Shown one piece after another: positions 42,901 to 54,644 of a stretch of DNA of 64,000 nt. Source of the DNA: Nymphaea colorata (lineage: Eukaryota > Streptophyta > Magnoliopsida > Nymphaeales > Nymphaeaceae). The notes below the pieces were generated by a model. That model searched no databases, had not been told where the DNA came from, and worked only from the letters and a program-made list of their open reading frames with translations. The stretch lies in the NCBI RefSeq assembly GCF_008831285.2, contig NC_045147.1:17030854-17094853 (forward strand). Direction: 5' to 3'. Both the position numbers and the translations under genes were made by a program. Within the stretch, counting starts at the first letter, position 1; every line of letters begins with the position of its first letter.

Positions 42901-43237
42901 GAACTCGACAATGGAGAGCATCTGCGGGGGGGTGCCCATGCTGTGTTGGCCCTTCTTTGCGGAGCAGCCGACCAACTGTAGGTTCACCTGCACAGAGTGG
43001 GAGATGGGGATGGAGATCGACAGCAACGTGAGGAGGGAGGAGATCGAGGGCCAAGTGAGGGAGATGATGAGGGGAGAGATGGGGAAGGAGAAGAGGAGGA
43101 TGGCCAAGAAGTGGAAGGAAGCAGCAGAGAAGGCGTCTCTGCCTGGTGGACCTGCCACCGTCAACCTCGAGAAGCTGATCAATGACGTACTGCTGCAGAA
43201 GAAGCATCGGTTTTCGCTGCAGAAGGGCCAACAGTGA
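39944..43237 (+). CDS. UDP-glycosyltransferase, UGT85 family (array unit A)
   Basis: Two exons, 39944-40433 and 42276-43237, joined in phase 1 (codon G|AT, Asp164), giving 483 residues. The ATG follows a CAG-rich leader and gives the usual UGT85 start [20 protein letters not shown]. The catalytic pair is His16 and Asp117 (IISDGVMSF). The junction [10 protein letters not shown] and IDWIEGM are UGT85 hallmarks, and the single intron is at the family's conserved place. The 44-residue PSPG sugar-donor box is at 351-394 ([10 protein letters not shown]...FFAEQ), with His369, Glu377, Glu393 and terminal Gln394, which usually means UDP-glucose. The enzyme is cytosolic. UGT85 members glucosylate terpenoid, cyanohydrin, cytokinin or other small acceptors, and the acceptor here cannot be inferred. 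Compared with unit C it has a 13-residue longer C-terminus. The 1842-bp intron contains a 31-bp tandem duplication. Confidence 0.96.
40985..41047. repeat. 31-bp tandem duplication in the unit A intron
   Basis: CCTCCTTGCTGGACAGTCTG plus 11 further bases occurs twice in direct succession. The corresponding place in unit C (about 55700-55745) has a single diverged copy, so the duplication arose after the units split. Confidence 0.85.
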
Positions 43238-46200
43238 TTCGTCTTCACTGTTCTTCTTAAAAACTCGCTCAAATTTGTACTAGGCGAGGTCTAGTTATCC
43301 CGCTACTGTGCTCTCGCGCTGGAGCTTCTGTAAAACATGCAACTGTTAGCTGTGCCTGCGTCCGACCTTTTATTTATTGTACTCCATCGCCGAAGATTAA
43401 ATTAGGACTTTCTATAATAATGCGGTTCAAAATGCACCGAGAATCTTCAGTGCTTCACCCAATTTCATTTTGGACGCAATGCTTGAATTGGTGCATGCAC
43501 AGATCATTTTGATCTTTAAATACGTTGCAGAATCGCATGAACTTAGTTATTCTTTGTGGGTTATAAGAAGTTATTCACAGAAACATCAACAATATATTTA
43601 CTTGCAATTTTTAGAAGGGTCAAATTAAAAAGTCTAAAAAATATCACAAATACTTGTTAATTTTTCAAAAATGGCTTCTCCCAGCCCCCTTTGCCTTTAT
43701 ACCTGTTTAGAATTGAAATCGGGAGCATAATCACATCTCCGTCATATTATGTGAAAATTTTGAAAAGCCAGGCCCTAAGTTGTGGTAGGACACTAGGAGG
43801 CTGGTCGTTAGTTCGAATCACATGGGCATCTATACCCCCTTTGTGCCGATAGGGAAAGGGGATGCATTAGTTAACATGTAGCTTAAACCCTAACCTAGAC
43901 ACTCTGCTCTGAACCTCAGAGGAAGGAGGAAAGTATGGCTTCAGTTCTCGCACTAGCAATGGAATTTTCTAGAAAATTTGATATGAAAGGCCATGACTTT
44001 TTTGTTATTCTCATTATCTTAGAAAGACATCTTTTTCCAGGGGGAGGGGAATCCCCACTGGCTCCTCGAGCTCTGCCATGCTTTTAAACTATTTTCAATA
44101 CTAAAAATTAAATTGTCCTACTAAGATTTGAGTAGAAACAAGACTAAAGAATTGAGAAAAGTGTGAGTTAAAATACCTGAAATCAAGTTTTAACTTTATC
44201 ATCTTTGTCATGAAGGCTTGGGTTTTCTTGTAAAGCATTTATAACCTTCTAAATCCAGGATGCATGCAGCATACTTGGACCTTCAATTTTTAATTTCCTC
44301 AGCATGCAGAATGCTTGGGCCTTGATGGTGACAACTTTTGAAAGACAACAATTGGTGCTCAACTTTTGAAATAAATTCTTGAAGAGCCACTTATTGACAT
44401 AGAGTATTTATTCTTGACGTAAACTAACAAGAGTACCAGTATTAAAAGAATGATCAACAGCGGATAAAAAATGCTTTTGTTTTCAAAACATGTAATTTTA
44501 TCTTGATATCTTCTATCACCATGTGGGAGGGAGCACCAATCTGGTGCTGAACGGAGGAGAGTGCGGAAGCAAAGCTGGTTTGGATATTGCTATTAGTGTA
44601 TTTGGTTTCCTTTGATATATATAAAGTATACTTGGTATGCATCTTTTTTGATGTTTTGTTCTACAGTATGTTTATTTATAATTGAAATTTCAGCATTGTA
44701 CGTATTACAACAGTCGGTATGAACAGTTTTATGCACTTTCTACTATTAAACTAGTTGGTTTGGATTGTTATATTGATGCTAAAGACTGTCATTTGCTGCG
44801 TAATTATTGAATTGAGCATTTGTGACAGCATTAAGTATTAAAATTGATTGGTTTTTGCCTTCATAAGTATTCGTTTACAGTGATAATCTGTTTTTACAAT
44901 AACATATCCATATTGTGAGTCTTTTTATAAGATTGAAACAAGGTTAGTTAGGGGAAAACAACCGTAACATTTCTCTTTAAAATAAGGTAAACACTGTTAT
45001 TCCTTTCTCAGATGTATCGCTAATCGCTTCCTCAGTTCCTCTCCCCGTGACACTTAAGATTATCTTGTTTTTTCCTCTTTGAAGAACTGCAAGCACCGTT
45101 GCATGTGTTAAAATTAAATATCTCCCGCCAAAAGGATTTTGCCTCTGAGCTTCTCTGTGTAAGTTAAGGACCTCCACCAAGTTACCAACCAAATCCCACC
45201 GTTGGCCACCTGACCTGACGCCTGTGCCCTGCCGTGTGACAGTGTTGCTGCATGAACACCGGCCTTTTTGTCAGGCCCGACCTTTGTTCGACTATTGAAC
45301 CACTAGTTAGTTTAGTTAGTTCTAGAGCTAAAAAAAAAACTACCTGCCTGTGTGACTGTCTTTTTTTCTCTCGTCAGTCTTTCTAGGTTAGCTGCACAAA
45401 CAAAAGGTGCCTCTAAGGTGATGGTCATTCGAGTTTGTTTTTAGACTAATTTAGTCAGGGCCATGCGATTCCCAGTCTTGACTGAATCCTTCCAAAACTT
45501 CTCACTCACTAGGAAACTGACAGCACCCGTCGGGTGTGTTAAGCAAATGAAATCCGATGGAGAAGCAGAACTACCTGTCGGAAGCAGGAAGAAATGAGTG
45601 TGTGGAGTTGACTTGATAGCCACGTCAACAAAGAATTTCTTCACAAACCAACAGCCACAATATAAGAAAAAAAGATAGATATCCTCGAGGACTACTGCAC
45701 TAATGAGTCGAGTGTAGAAGAGGTCGTCCGAGTCTGGAGGAGGTAGTCAGGTAAGCTGGGGTTCAGCATGCAGTAGTCTAGCAGAGGTCTTCAATGAATA
45801 TCCATTCAGGGCTGTTGGCAGAAACGAGATGAAAGGATGAAGAAAGAGACTAAGACGCACTAGCTTTCTTTTTTTGTGTTCAATCTCTCTTTCCTTTTTT
45901 TCTCATGGTGGTGACGTCATTTTTGGCATTTTCCATCTTACCATGCTAGAACCGTTTTGAGAGCCTCTCTCCCTTTCAGACGAAATCTCTGAATCTTTCT
46001 CATAAATAAGCAAGAAGCTAATACAAATTTATTAGTAAAATCTGATTTCTGAGTCTCTGACCATCTTTTAAATTAGTTTATCTTTTTTCTGTTGATCTCT
46101 CTTTGCTATGGCCATGTTCCAGATGAATGTTGAATGCAGCGCTTGTTATGAATTTGTTTCTTTTTTGTTGCTAAGGCTAAAAGGTTGTGGTTCGAGATGT

Positions 46201-46744
46201 GTAATATTGATTTTATATGTGTTACAATCTTATCTTCCAATTTACCTGTTGAAAACAATTTCCATTTATGTTTCTGTTGTACTAGACATGGCGCATTGGA
46301 CTTTGATATTTACATTCATTTTAATTAAATTGGCACATGGAACATTGAAAACCTTATGGTGTGTATCTGTCTTTACAGGTCTTATCTTGCTCTCGTTGTC
46401 AATTTTGATAATCTGTGATGTCTTTTGTGGAACTTGGATGGTTGGTGATGTGGCGGCGCCGATGAGGCGCCAGATAACGCAGCGAAGATGGGTGGAGTTT
46501 TCCACCCAGCTGTTGTTAAAGAGGGTGGGAGTTGGGGAAGAAAGGAAGGCGACCACTGTGTTGGAAGACATTGGAGGACATGAGGAAGGGAGGGAGGGAG
46601 AGTTGGGGAGGGGAGGGAGGGATCGGTGAGAGAGAAATGAGGAAAAAAATAAAAAGCAGCACTAGAGCTGTCCAATCTATTAAGATAGGATGATTCTGAT
46701 TAGCTGTTCATTTAATACAAAATTAGACAGAATCATGGTTCAGG

Positions 46745-46802
<58 letters not shown>

Positions 46803-49560
46803 CAACCAACTTGAGCTCCATCCAATCTTGTATCGTGGACGTGTGCTTAAACATTATGGATGCTGACGTAATGTGCATCCATTGTTGTGAGAGGCCGAGG
46901 ATTTCTCCATTCTGGTTAAAATACACATGTAAACTAAATCTAATTAGACACTTAGATCGGTTGGTTTTTAATTAGCTGTGAAAATGACTCCAGGGACCGT
47001 GTTTCTCCGATCTCCTCATGAAAACTGAAAACTGCAGTTTGTGTCTTTCTTATGAAATTGTGAACCAGAAGTCGATCAGCTTATCATGTCCTAAGATTTT
47101 TTTGAATGAGTGAACCAAATTTCTCTTTTACCTCTCATAGTAATGGCCGTCCCATAGTAGACAAGAGTTGTTGCAAAGCATCCCATGAAAGGGATTCAGT
47201 GACCTGAAAGACAGTCAAAGTTAGAGAACGAAAGCAAAAGCCAATACATACGAACTATCGGATGAGAATTATAAGATGGGTACAAAACTAACAAGGACCT
47301 ATTTTCTTTGAAAGAAGCGAACGGAGAGAGGCGATACAACTTTCAGGAAGTCAAACTGAGAGCCAGAAATTTTTGGGTTGAAGCACTTGTTGAAAAAAGA
47401 TTTAAGACATGAGACATGATAAAATGATAGAAAGACACTAGATAAGATTTGGTTCTACTGAGAGATGAAAAAGTTAAGTAATTGATCAACTTTTTAAACT
47501 AAAAAGCCAAAATTTTGCCGACCACTCTAGTCCCATTTTTTGGTGAACAAAAATGGTGGGGACTCTCCTCAGATTCCTCTTTTCCTAAAAAACTAAAATC
47601 TTGCCTATGGAAAGTTGTCAAAGGACAGTTAATCTCTAGATCTGAAATCATAATTGCTTTTATATCTAGTACTGCACTGACCGTAATTTACCCCAAAGAA
47701 AAAAATTTTACACCCAACATGTACACACACCCCTCACTTTCTTCATGCGGACGAAAATGGGTGTTGAAATAAGCCACCTTGTGAACGATGATCAGTTTTA
47801 CTCTGCTATAATAAAGCTAGAGCTAATACGATGCACCACACCTTGTGTCTAAGTTGGTGTTCAATTCCACCTCATTCCCATCAACTTTTACGTTAAAGCA
47901 TGACACAATACGTTGTACAGATCACTCACTCTCCACGAAACCAAAGCCTCTACAACATTACCAACGCTTCCTGCGTCGCCTAAGACCTGCCAGAGCCGTT
48001 GAGAAAGCAAGCCGTCGGCTAAAGTGCCGTCGGGAAAAATATTCAAATTATTCTACCAATAACTAGTCTACTTAACAAGAACAATTGTATTAGACCTGAA
48101 AAAGGATTTTGTCTACTTAGGCACAAGCGGACAAATTTCAATCGTAAGAAACATCCATCCATATCACTGGTGGAGCTAAGATTTGTCATTAGTGAGATAC
48201 TTGTGTAGGTGATAAAACTTTGGTGTGGGCACTACGTATAAATTTAAAGTCATAACAATGCAAGGCTAACACATTATAATGAAATTTTTGTTGGGTTGGC
48301 ATGGGCAATGGCCCACCCCAACCAACAAGTAGCTCCGCCACTGATCTGTATCAGTATGTGCTTTCTAAATGTCTTCATAGTCATAAGGTGTTTTTTTCCT
48401 TCTAAATATGCTCGAGAATGTTTATTATGAAAAAAAACCAATTTTTTTTAATTAGGGGCATTAATAATAAATTTTAAATTTGTAAGAAGTATGATAAAAA
48501 ATCAATGCTAAAATACTAAAATAAAAATTATTATTTTTGTATGGGAAATTACCCACTCCAGAGGTGGAGCCAAGTGGGGGTCTAGAGGGGCTTTGGCCAC
48601 ACTTCAAAAAAAAAAATTTACAAAGTTTGCATGTAAATTTTTAAAATTTTCTTATCCTATATAAAATTTTAAAAAGTTATATTTTAATCCCTATCAAAAT
48701 TAATTTTGAAAGTATGATTTGTAAAACTCTCAGTCCCTAACCCACCGGTCACTCACAGTTGCCACTACTCTAAAAAAAAGCAGACATTAATCAAACCTAC
48801 TACACTCCATTTACAATAAAGCTTAATTATCTATTTGCTACAAAACTACAAAATTTCTCCTTTCTTACCTCTCTCATGATGTACAAGCTTTTTAAGATGA
48901 ATACATTGCGAGTTTTCTTTATTCACACTCTACTTTGTTTATGCACTGTGTTCTACAAAACGACTTTTACGCTCCTTTTGATAATTTGAAAGCCGACTGC
49001 AAATAGGTTCTTGCCGTGCCACACGGATTAAAGGAGTCAGCCCATGACACAACCAATCGCATCCATTAAATCAGCAGCTCTTGGTCGGCCCCGATACGAT
49101 CCACGGGTACAACAATAAAAATTAGTGCTATCATTCACGTAGGATGAAGATGACAGATAAAAAAAGAGATGGGCAATGAATGAGACTCAGACTACTTGAT
49201 AATAAACATTCACGTGGGATGAAGATGACAGATAAAAAAAGAGATGGGCAATGAATGAGACTCAGACTACTTGATAATAAACTTTCTAGTGATATATATA
49301 TATATATATATACCAGCTGAATTTCTTCCGGAGAAAGAACAAGGGACGACTGCAAGTTATAAAGAAAAGTGTAAATCATTAACTTTCCGCTGTAATTTCA
49401 TTAATACAGATTATGATCCTTGACATAGAAAGCGAAAGCACGTGTAGTCTAGCAGGTCATCGTCTGAACAATGCTTTCTTTTTAATTGGGCGGCCATTCG
49501 ATATAAAGAAGGTTAAGATATCCGTGTCAACTCAATTTACATGTCTACTGAGTCAAAATT
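43238..49560. other. Downstream part of UGT array unit A; no further gene recognised
   Basis: After the 3' UTR, 44060-44230 matches 59855-60010 behind unit C (GTCCTACTAAGATTTGAGTA...). The TA tract and flanks at 46770-46920 match 61286-61480. A stretch at about 48400-48560 matches 62290-62430. In between are CT/TA microsatellites (46750-46800), a possible Pol III-promoter-like stretch near 43790-43830, and a 75-bp perfect-looking duplication (49132-49206 and 49207-49281). ORFs here, such as 46108-46629, show no known domain. Confidence 0.55.
49132..49281. repeat. 75-bp tandem duplication
   Basis: Two adjacent copies start CATTCACGT(A/G)GGATGAAG and end GATAATAAA. They are nearly identical, so the event is recent. 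Confidence 0.9.
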
Positions 49561-49574
49561 CATAAAAGAAAGAA

Positions 49575-50525
49575 GAAACTGTTGATTTCAAAATTCGTCC
49601 TTGTAGGTGCCGTTAAACATCTATTGTCTAGGCTTTTGGGTCCACTGGCTTTACAGAGCTTCGGTCCTTATCTTTCACTGTTCTACCAGCCGATCTTAAC
49701 GATGACATTTTCATTAAATCTGGTTTTGCGAAAATTTGTTTTGGTTAAAATTTTAAAATGTTTTGTAACGTTGTTGGAATTTACGATAAAAGTTAAAGTG
49801 AATTCACAAAATATTTATTAAAATGTTTCATGAATCTATTTCAATCTTTCGAAACAATTACTATTTGCAAAACATACTCTGTTTTTTTTGTTTTGTTAAA
49901 AAACCACATAGTTGGCACACTTAGCAAAGCCAAATTTTGTTAAATTTGAGTTCGTTGATGGCATATGGTTTGAATGTGAGACCGGGTTTGACCTCCAAAA
50001 CCTGATAGTAAAATGATCAGTGTCTTAACGACAACCACAACAAAGTGGCCCACATTAGAATTGAGAGCTGCCAAGATCTGCCCTGAATCCTATGGAAGAG
50101 TGCCTACAAATGCAGAGGCCTCATGCCGTCTGCATCCCGTACCCTCTCAATATTTGTCTCTGTCTTTGTATCTTGTATTTGTTTCATAGGATATGGTGGT
50201 TACAAAATTATGTTGTGTAGTGGGATAAAAGGTTGCAAGCAATATTCTTTGAAATTTAAGCATTTTGGTAATTTAAAAAATGTATTTTTTAATTTTTAAC
50301 TTTTTAATTTTCCTTTTTGCCTTTACAAAAACGTTTTTGTAGTGTGAACTAGAGTAATTTTGTCATTAATTAGTGCATGAAATTTTGTTGATCAATATAG
50401 TGCATATAAACCAGGTTCGCTTAAAAACTCGCTCAAGAGAGATATCTCTATACCACTCATAGTTATCCCGCTAGCCTTTCACTTATTGTACTCCCTTACC
50501 ACGAACGAAGCGGGTTCTACACAGT
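49575..50525 (+). pseudogene. UGT85 relic, array unit B (gene body deleted)
   Basis: The upstream segment 49580-49735 matches that of units C and D (CTTCGGTCC..., CGAT..TTAACGATGACATTTTCATTAAATCTGG in parts). Then 50041-50120 matches the promoters of A and C, including GAGCTGCCAAGATCTGCCC, but with TACAAAT instead of TATAAAT. Next comes a 24-base coding scrap at 50122-50145 reading HAVCIPYP, equal to residues 5-12 of units A and C. After about 250 bases of unrelated A/T-rich sequence, 50420-50500 matches their 3' UTR (CTTAAAAACTCGCTCAA, TAGTTATCCCGCT, CTTATTGTACTCC). Leader, start codon, the intron and nearly all coding sequence are lost. Confidence 0.8.
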
Positions 50526-50529
50526 GTCC

Positions 50530-53500
50530 TATATGATTTTTTCGTGCATAATTTTAATTAAGATCAAAATGCTTATGATTAATAAAACAACTTTTGCAAG
50601 AACAAAAATGAAAATAAAAAAAATAAGATTTTGATATACATAAAACACGTCAGTTAGTTCATATATGCATATCGTTACGACCAATACATAGAGCGTCGGG
50701 TCAAGTAGCCGGCCCGACTTGGGCCTGAGCTTGCTTGAGCATGAGAAAAAGGCACCGGCCAGCTCGAGAACTTATCGGGTAGGCCCGACTAAACCTGGTT
50801 CAACCCGATAAGATTTTTTTAATACATATTTTATTGATATATATATATGTATATATATCATTACAATATTTTGTTATGATTAATTATATATATATATATA
50901 TATATAATCAAGCCAAAGTAGGCTTGAACTTGGGTTTTAGGTGTTGGGCCCAGCCTGAGCTCGGGTTTTGGGTGTCAAATCTGCCCAATGCCCACAACAT
51001 TTATTGACCCAAGAAGCTTTAAATTTAACAATCCACTGCCATAAACAAATCTCTCTAAGCGAAGCAGCCCATTTAAAGACAACATTGAATTTGGCTGAAA
51101 TATAGTGCAAATGAGCTCGAATTAAAGCAATTCAGGAACAAATGTGAGCAGGGCCTTTTTATTGTTGGGTGCAAAGATAACACCCTCTTAGCTATATTGA
51201 CACCCATTCTTTGTAATCTTTTAACACTTTATCATCTAGCACCAGATACAACACCCACTGGGCTCTAGGAATGGCATGATTGTTCCATATTTTCATTTGC
51301 CATAGGTCAACCTACTTCTTCTGTCTAATTTGATCATAAATATCATTTCTAAAATGCATTTAATATCAAGTGTTTGGAAATTCAAGCATGTCTAAATACA
51401 TAATATAATTGTTTTAGGTAGTATTTTTTCTACATTTGATGTACATTCAGTAGCGGAGCTACGTATAGGCTGGCGTAGATAGTTGCTCACGTCAGCAACA
51501 ATTTTTTTTTTAAAATTCTTACATAAATGTCTTACAAGTATTTTACTTATTTATATATAAAAAAAAAATAATAGATCTTATGTCACACTGAGTAAAGATT
51601 CGTGAGATCCTCCACACCTAAATAAAAGTGACCACATCTTTTGCCACTACGAGGAACATTTCAGAGTTGTGGAACGATTTGTTCTTTGCCCAAACGTTGA
51701 AAGCCTTGCTATAATTATTTACATATAAAATAAGTTTGCAAAACACATTGAAAAAATTAGTCTCAAGGGACATAACGTAGCTGGTCGAGCTAAGGGTCTG
51801 TATAAAGGCTGGTCTTTAGTTCGATTCTTGTGAGCGTTATGTTCCTGTGTCTTAAGGTGGTAGGACGCGACATCCAAGTTGAAGGGTATATCGTTGCTAT
51901 CGCTGATACTGACGCAGCTCAGGACTCCAGAGGCAGGAGAAATGTAAGGGCTTTTGGTTCTTTTTCGAGCGGTGAGATTAATACATCTCGCTCACCCGAA
52001 AACAGGTTGAAAATTATGTGTTTTCCTTCAAAAACAAAAGTAAATTTCTATTATAAGAAATTTAACAAGAGGGCCCAATCTAGAGGTCACGTTTATTATA
52101 ATTTTACTTTAAGAAATTGATGGGAGAGCCCAATAATTGAGTCAATTAGTTTTAGGTAGGGATCTATTTCAACTCATAATTGTTGTGATGTTCTGCTTCC
52201 TGCCGTATCGACGACATTCATTGCTTATATTTAAAGATTTAAAACTCATGCGTGATTTTGGCGAATAAGAAATAATATATAGATTCATTATTACTATTAT
52301 TAGTTGAATTTTTTGTTTTGATTTTACTTTTGCCACGCATTTTATGAAAACTCTGAAATAAGGGCTTGAACTGAACTTTCTTTAGCATGAAAAATATTTA
52401 AAAAAAAGTTTCCCTGCAGCCTTTTTCAACCTTACTCCATATCACTATGCTACGTACTCACTGCTTTGTCTAACAGTCTGACGGTTTTATAGAAACTGTG
52501 GTGCTTATTAGAAAAACTGTGAAAGATAATCCCCTTTCTGAAATTATATGATAGAGGTGGGCTTAAATAAAAAATTTCTCTTTTTATTATACCCATAAAA
52601 AAATGTTGGATTTTTTTCCTCCTTAATTGAACTAGTAGGAGCTTAAGGCTGATCGCTCAAAAGTGGTTTGAAATAAGTAAAACATTTCTTTTATAAAGAT
52701 GAAAGCTAATAGTCTATCGGCCTTAAGCCAAATATGCGTTTACTTTGCTTCCTTAGGTTTATTCAATTCACATAATATTGAAAAAAAATTACTATTTTAC
52801 TATATCAAAATGTTTAATTTAGCTTATGTGAAAATTTTAAAAATATGTTTGTCCTTTATGAAAAGTTTTCAATAGTTTATTTGAACATTTCAGTGGCTTA
52901 AGATTGTGTTTTAAGATTGTGTTTGCTTCATGGATTTAGGATGTGACCTTTTTTTCCATCTAACCTTAGATTCATTGTTTTTAACCTTTAGCATAAGTTT
53001 TAAATCTACTGGAGCCTTAGTTTAAACGATTGGCGATTGCAAAAAAATGCATATAATACGCCAAAACACAGTCAGCCATATTAAACATGAAAAAAATGTC
53101 AGAAAATAGAAAACTTGTATTATATGCATATTATATACATTTTTTTACGTTGTTTTCGCATTTTTTATTATTTTTTATAATTGTTTTTATTTATAAATGT
53201 TTTAAATTTTTTAAAAATATACTGAGATTTTTGTCAAAATGTTTTCAAGATATACAACTTTATCATATTATACTTAAAAAATTTCTTATCATATAATATC
53301 CGTACACATTTTTTGTAACAATAGTTTAAACCTGAGACACACAATTTTGTGCAGCTTTATAAACACATGCTTTTTTCCTTAGTTTTGTATGAACAATTAC
53401 CCACACACCCGTTGGTAAGTGATCAATCGTTTCAAACTTTTATAACATCAACTCTCTCCATAAAATGTAAATAGTACATAGTAAAAGAAGCTTTGACCAT

Positions 53501-53740
53501 CAAATCCTCCATCTACTTCCCTCGATAATGGAGGAATGCAATGGCCAGGCTTTCCAAGCCAAGCCTGGTACGATACTTTTATGAAAGAAGAAATAAAAAG
53601 ATTGCCGGTGGATGCTCGAGAATTAGTGCAGCCCCCACGTGATACTCGCTTGCGACGAAGGAAGCAGATTTCGTCTTCTTCAGTGCTGCACCAAAATGTA
53701 CGACTCTTCAGACGATCTTAAAATATACAAAACTAACTTT
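50530..53740. other. Array-shared non-coding DNA between units B and C
   Basis: TTGTGGAACGATTTGTTCTTTGCCC-type sequence at about 51667 matches 37591 and 60312. The 52225-52500 stretch matches 60485-60715 (GTTTCCCTGCAGCC, CCATATCACTATGCTAC, CTAACAGTCTGACGGTTTTA). TATGAACAATTACCCAC at about 53390 matches about 62410. TA tracts lie near 50838-50860 and 50886-50907. A possible SINE-like fragment is near 51775-51860. No gene recognised. Confidence 0.5.
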
Positions 53741-54513
53741 GAGTCATGCCCCTACGCCACTCCAAGAGTCGTTGTTATCTGAACAGCCAGTGACAAACCA
53801 AATGCAAATAAATAAAGTGTTGCTTTCAAAAAACTTTGTCCTTGCACATCTCATATCGGCAATGGTTTTAAACAATGGCATGAATCAAAGGTAAGATCAT
53901 TCCGTGTAGCATCAACTTAAAATCTATGAGTTCATCGAAAAGATTCCTTTTAATGCAGCTTTAAAACTACCAAACACGACTAAGCTCTTTTATAAAAGAG
54001 AAGGTCGATCCTTTCGAATAACCAAACTGGTCGGCCCCTTTGAAGAGCTTCCGTCCTTCTCTTACACTTTCTATTAACCGACCTTGCGTTTCATATGACA
54101 GACCTAAAAAGGAGTGTTTAGATAACATCTTCATTAAATCTAGTTTGCTTTTAGAAAAATTAAAATTTTGATCTGTAACTGCTTGTTAATTTACCTTAAA
54201 ATTTGAAATAGATTTATAAAACACTTTTCAATATATTCCATCAATCTATCAAGCTAATCCAACTAAATAACTTTATGAGTTTTATTTTTTATTTTTGGGT
54301 CTGACACATCTGGTCTTTAAAATATCAGATATAGTTCGCGCATGCGCTTAATGAAATCCAAATTTTGTCAAAATCGAGTTCCTTCGGTTTTGATGACACG
54401 TGATTTGAATGTAAAACAGAGTTTGACTTCCCAAACCTGGCAGTAAAAGTATCAGCGTCATAGGAACGGTCACAGCAAACGGGCCTGGCATCAGTTTAGA
54501 GCTGCCAAGTGCC

Positions 54514-54520
54514 TATAAAT
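54514..54520 (+). promoter_or_regulatory. TATA box of UGT85 unit C
   Basis: TATAAAT, 131 bases before the start codon, in the same context as unit A. A GAGCTGCCAAG element lies directly upstream here, whereas unit A has an extra GATCTGCCCCGG... insertion between them. Confidence 0.7.
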
Positions 54521-54644
54521 GCAGAGGCCCTCTGATCTTTCTTTGCCAAATACCAGAACCTCTTTTCTCTTTTCTTCTGCTGAGTTGTTGGCTGATCTCC
54601 CTTTCCTTGTCCAGCCAGCAGCAGCAGCAGCAGCGGCGGCGGCC

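Noticed and set aside
42125-43231. 368-codon open frame on the minus strand
   Set aside because: It is the antisense shadow of UGT unit A exon 2. The GC-rich codons leave the opposite strand open, and similar shadows lie opposite unit C and both exon 1 copies (39821-40447 and 54513-55232).
46108-46629. 173-codon plus-strand frame with hydrophobic segments
   Set aside because: The segments are A/T-composition driven and the tail is a GGGAGGGAG run. No family resemblance, and the counterpart near 61 kb does not keep the frame.
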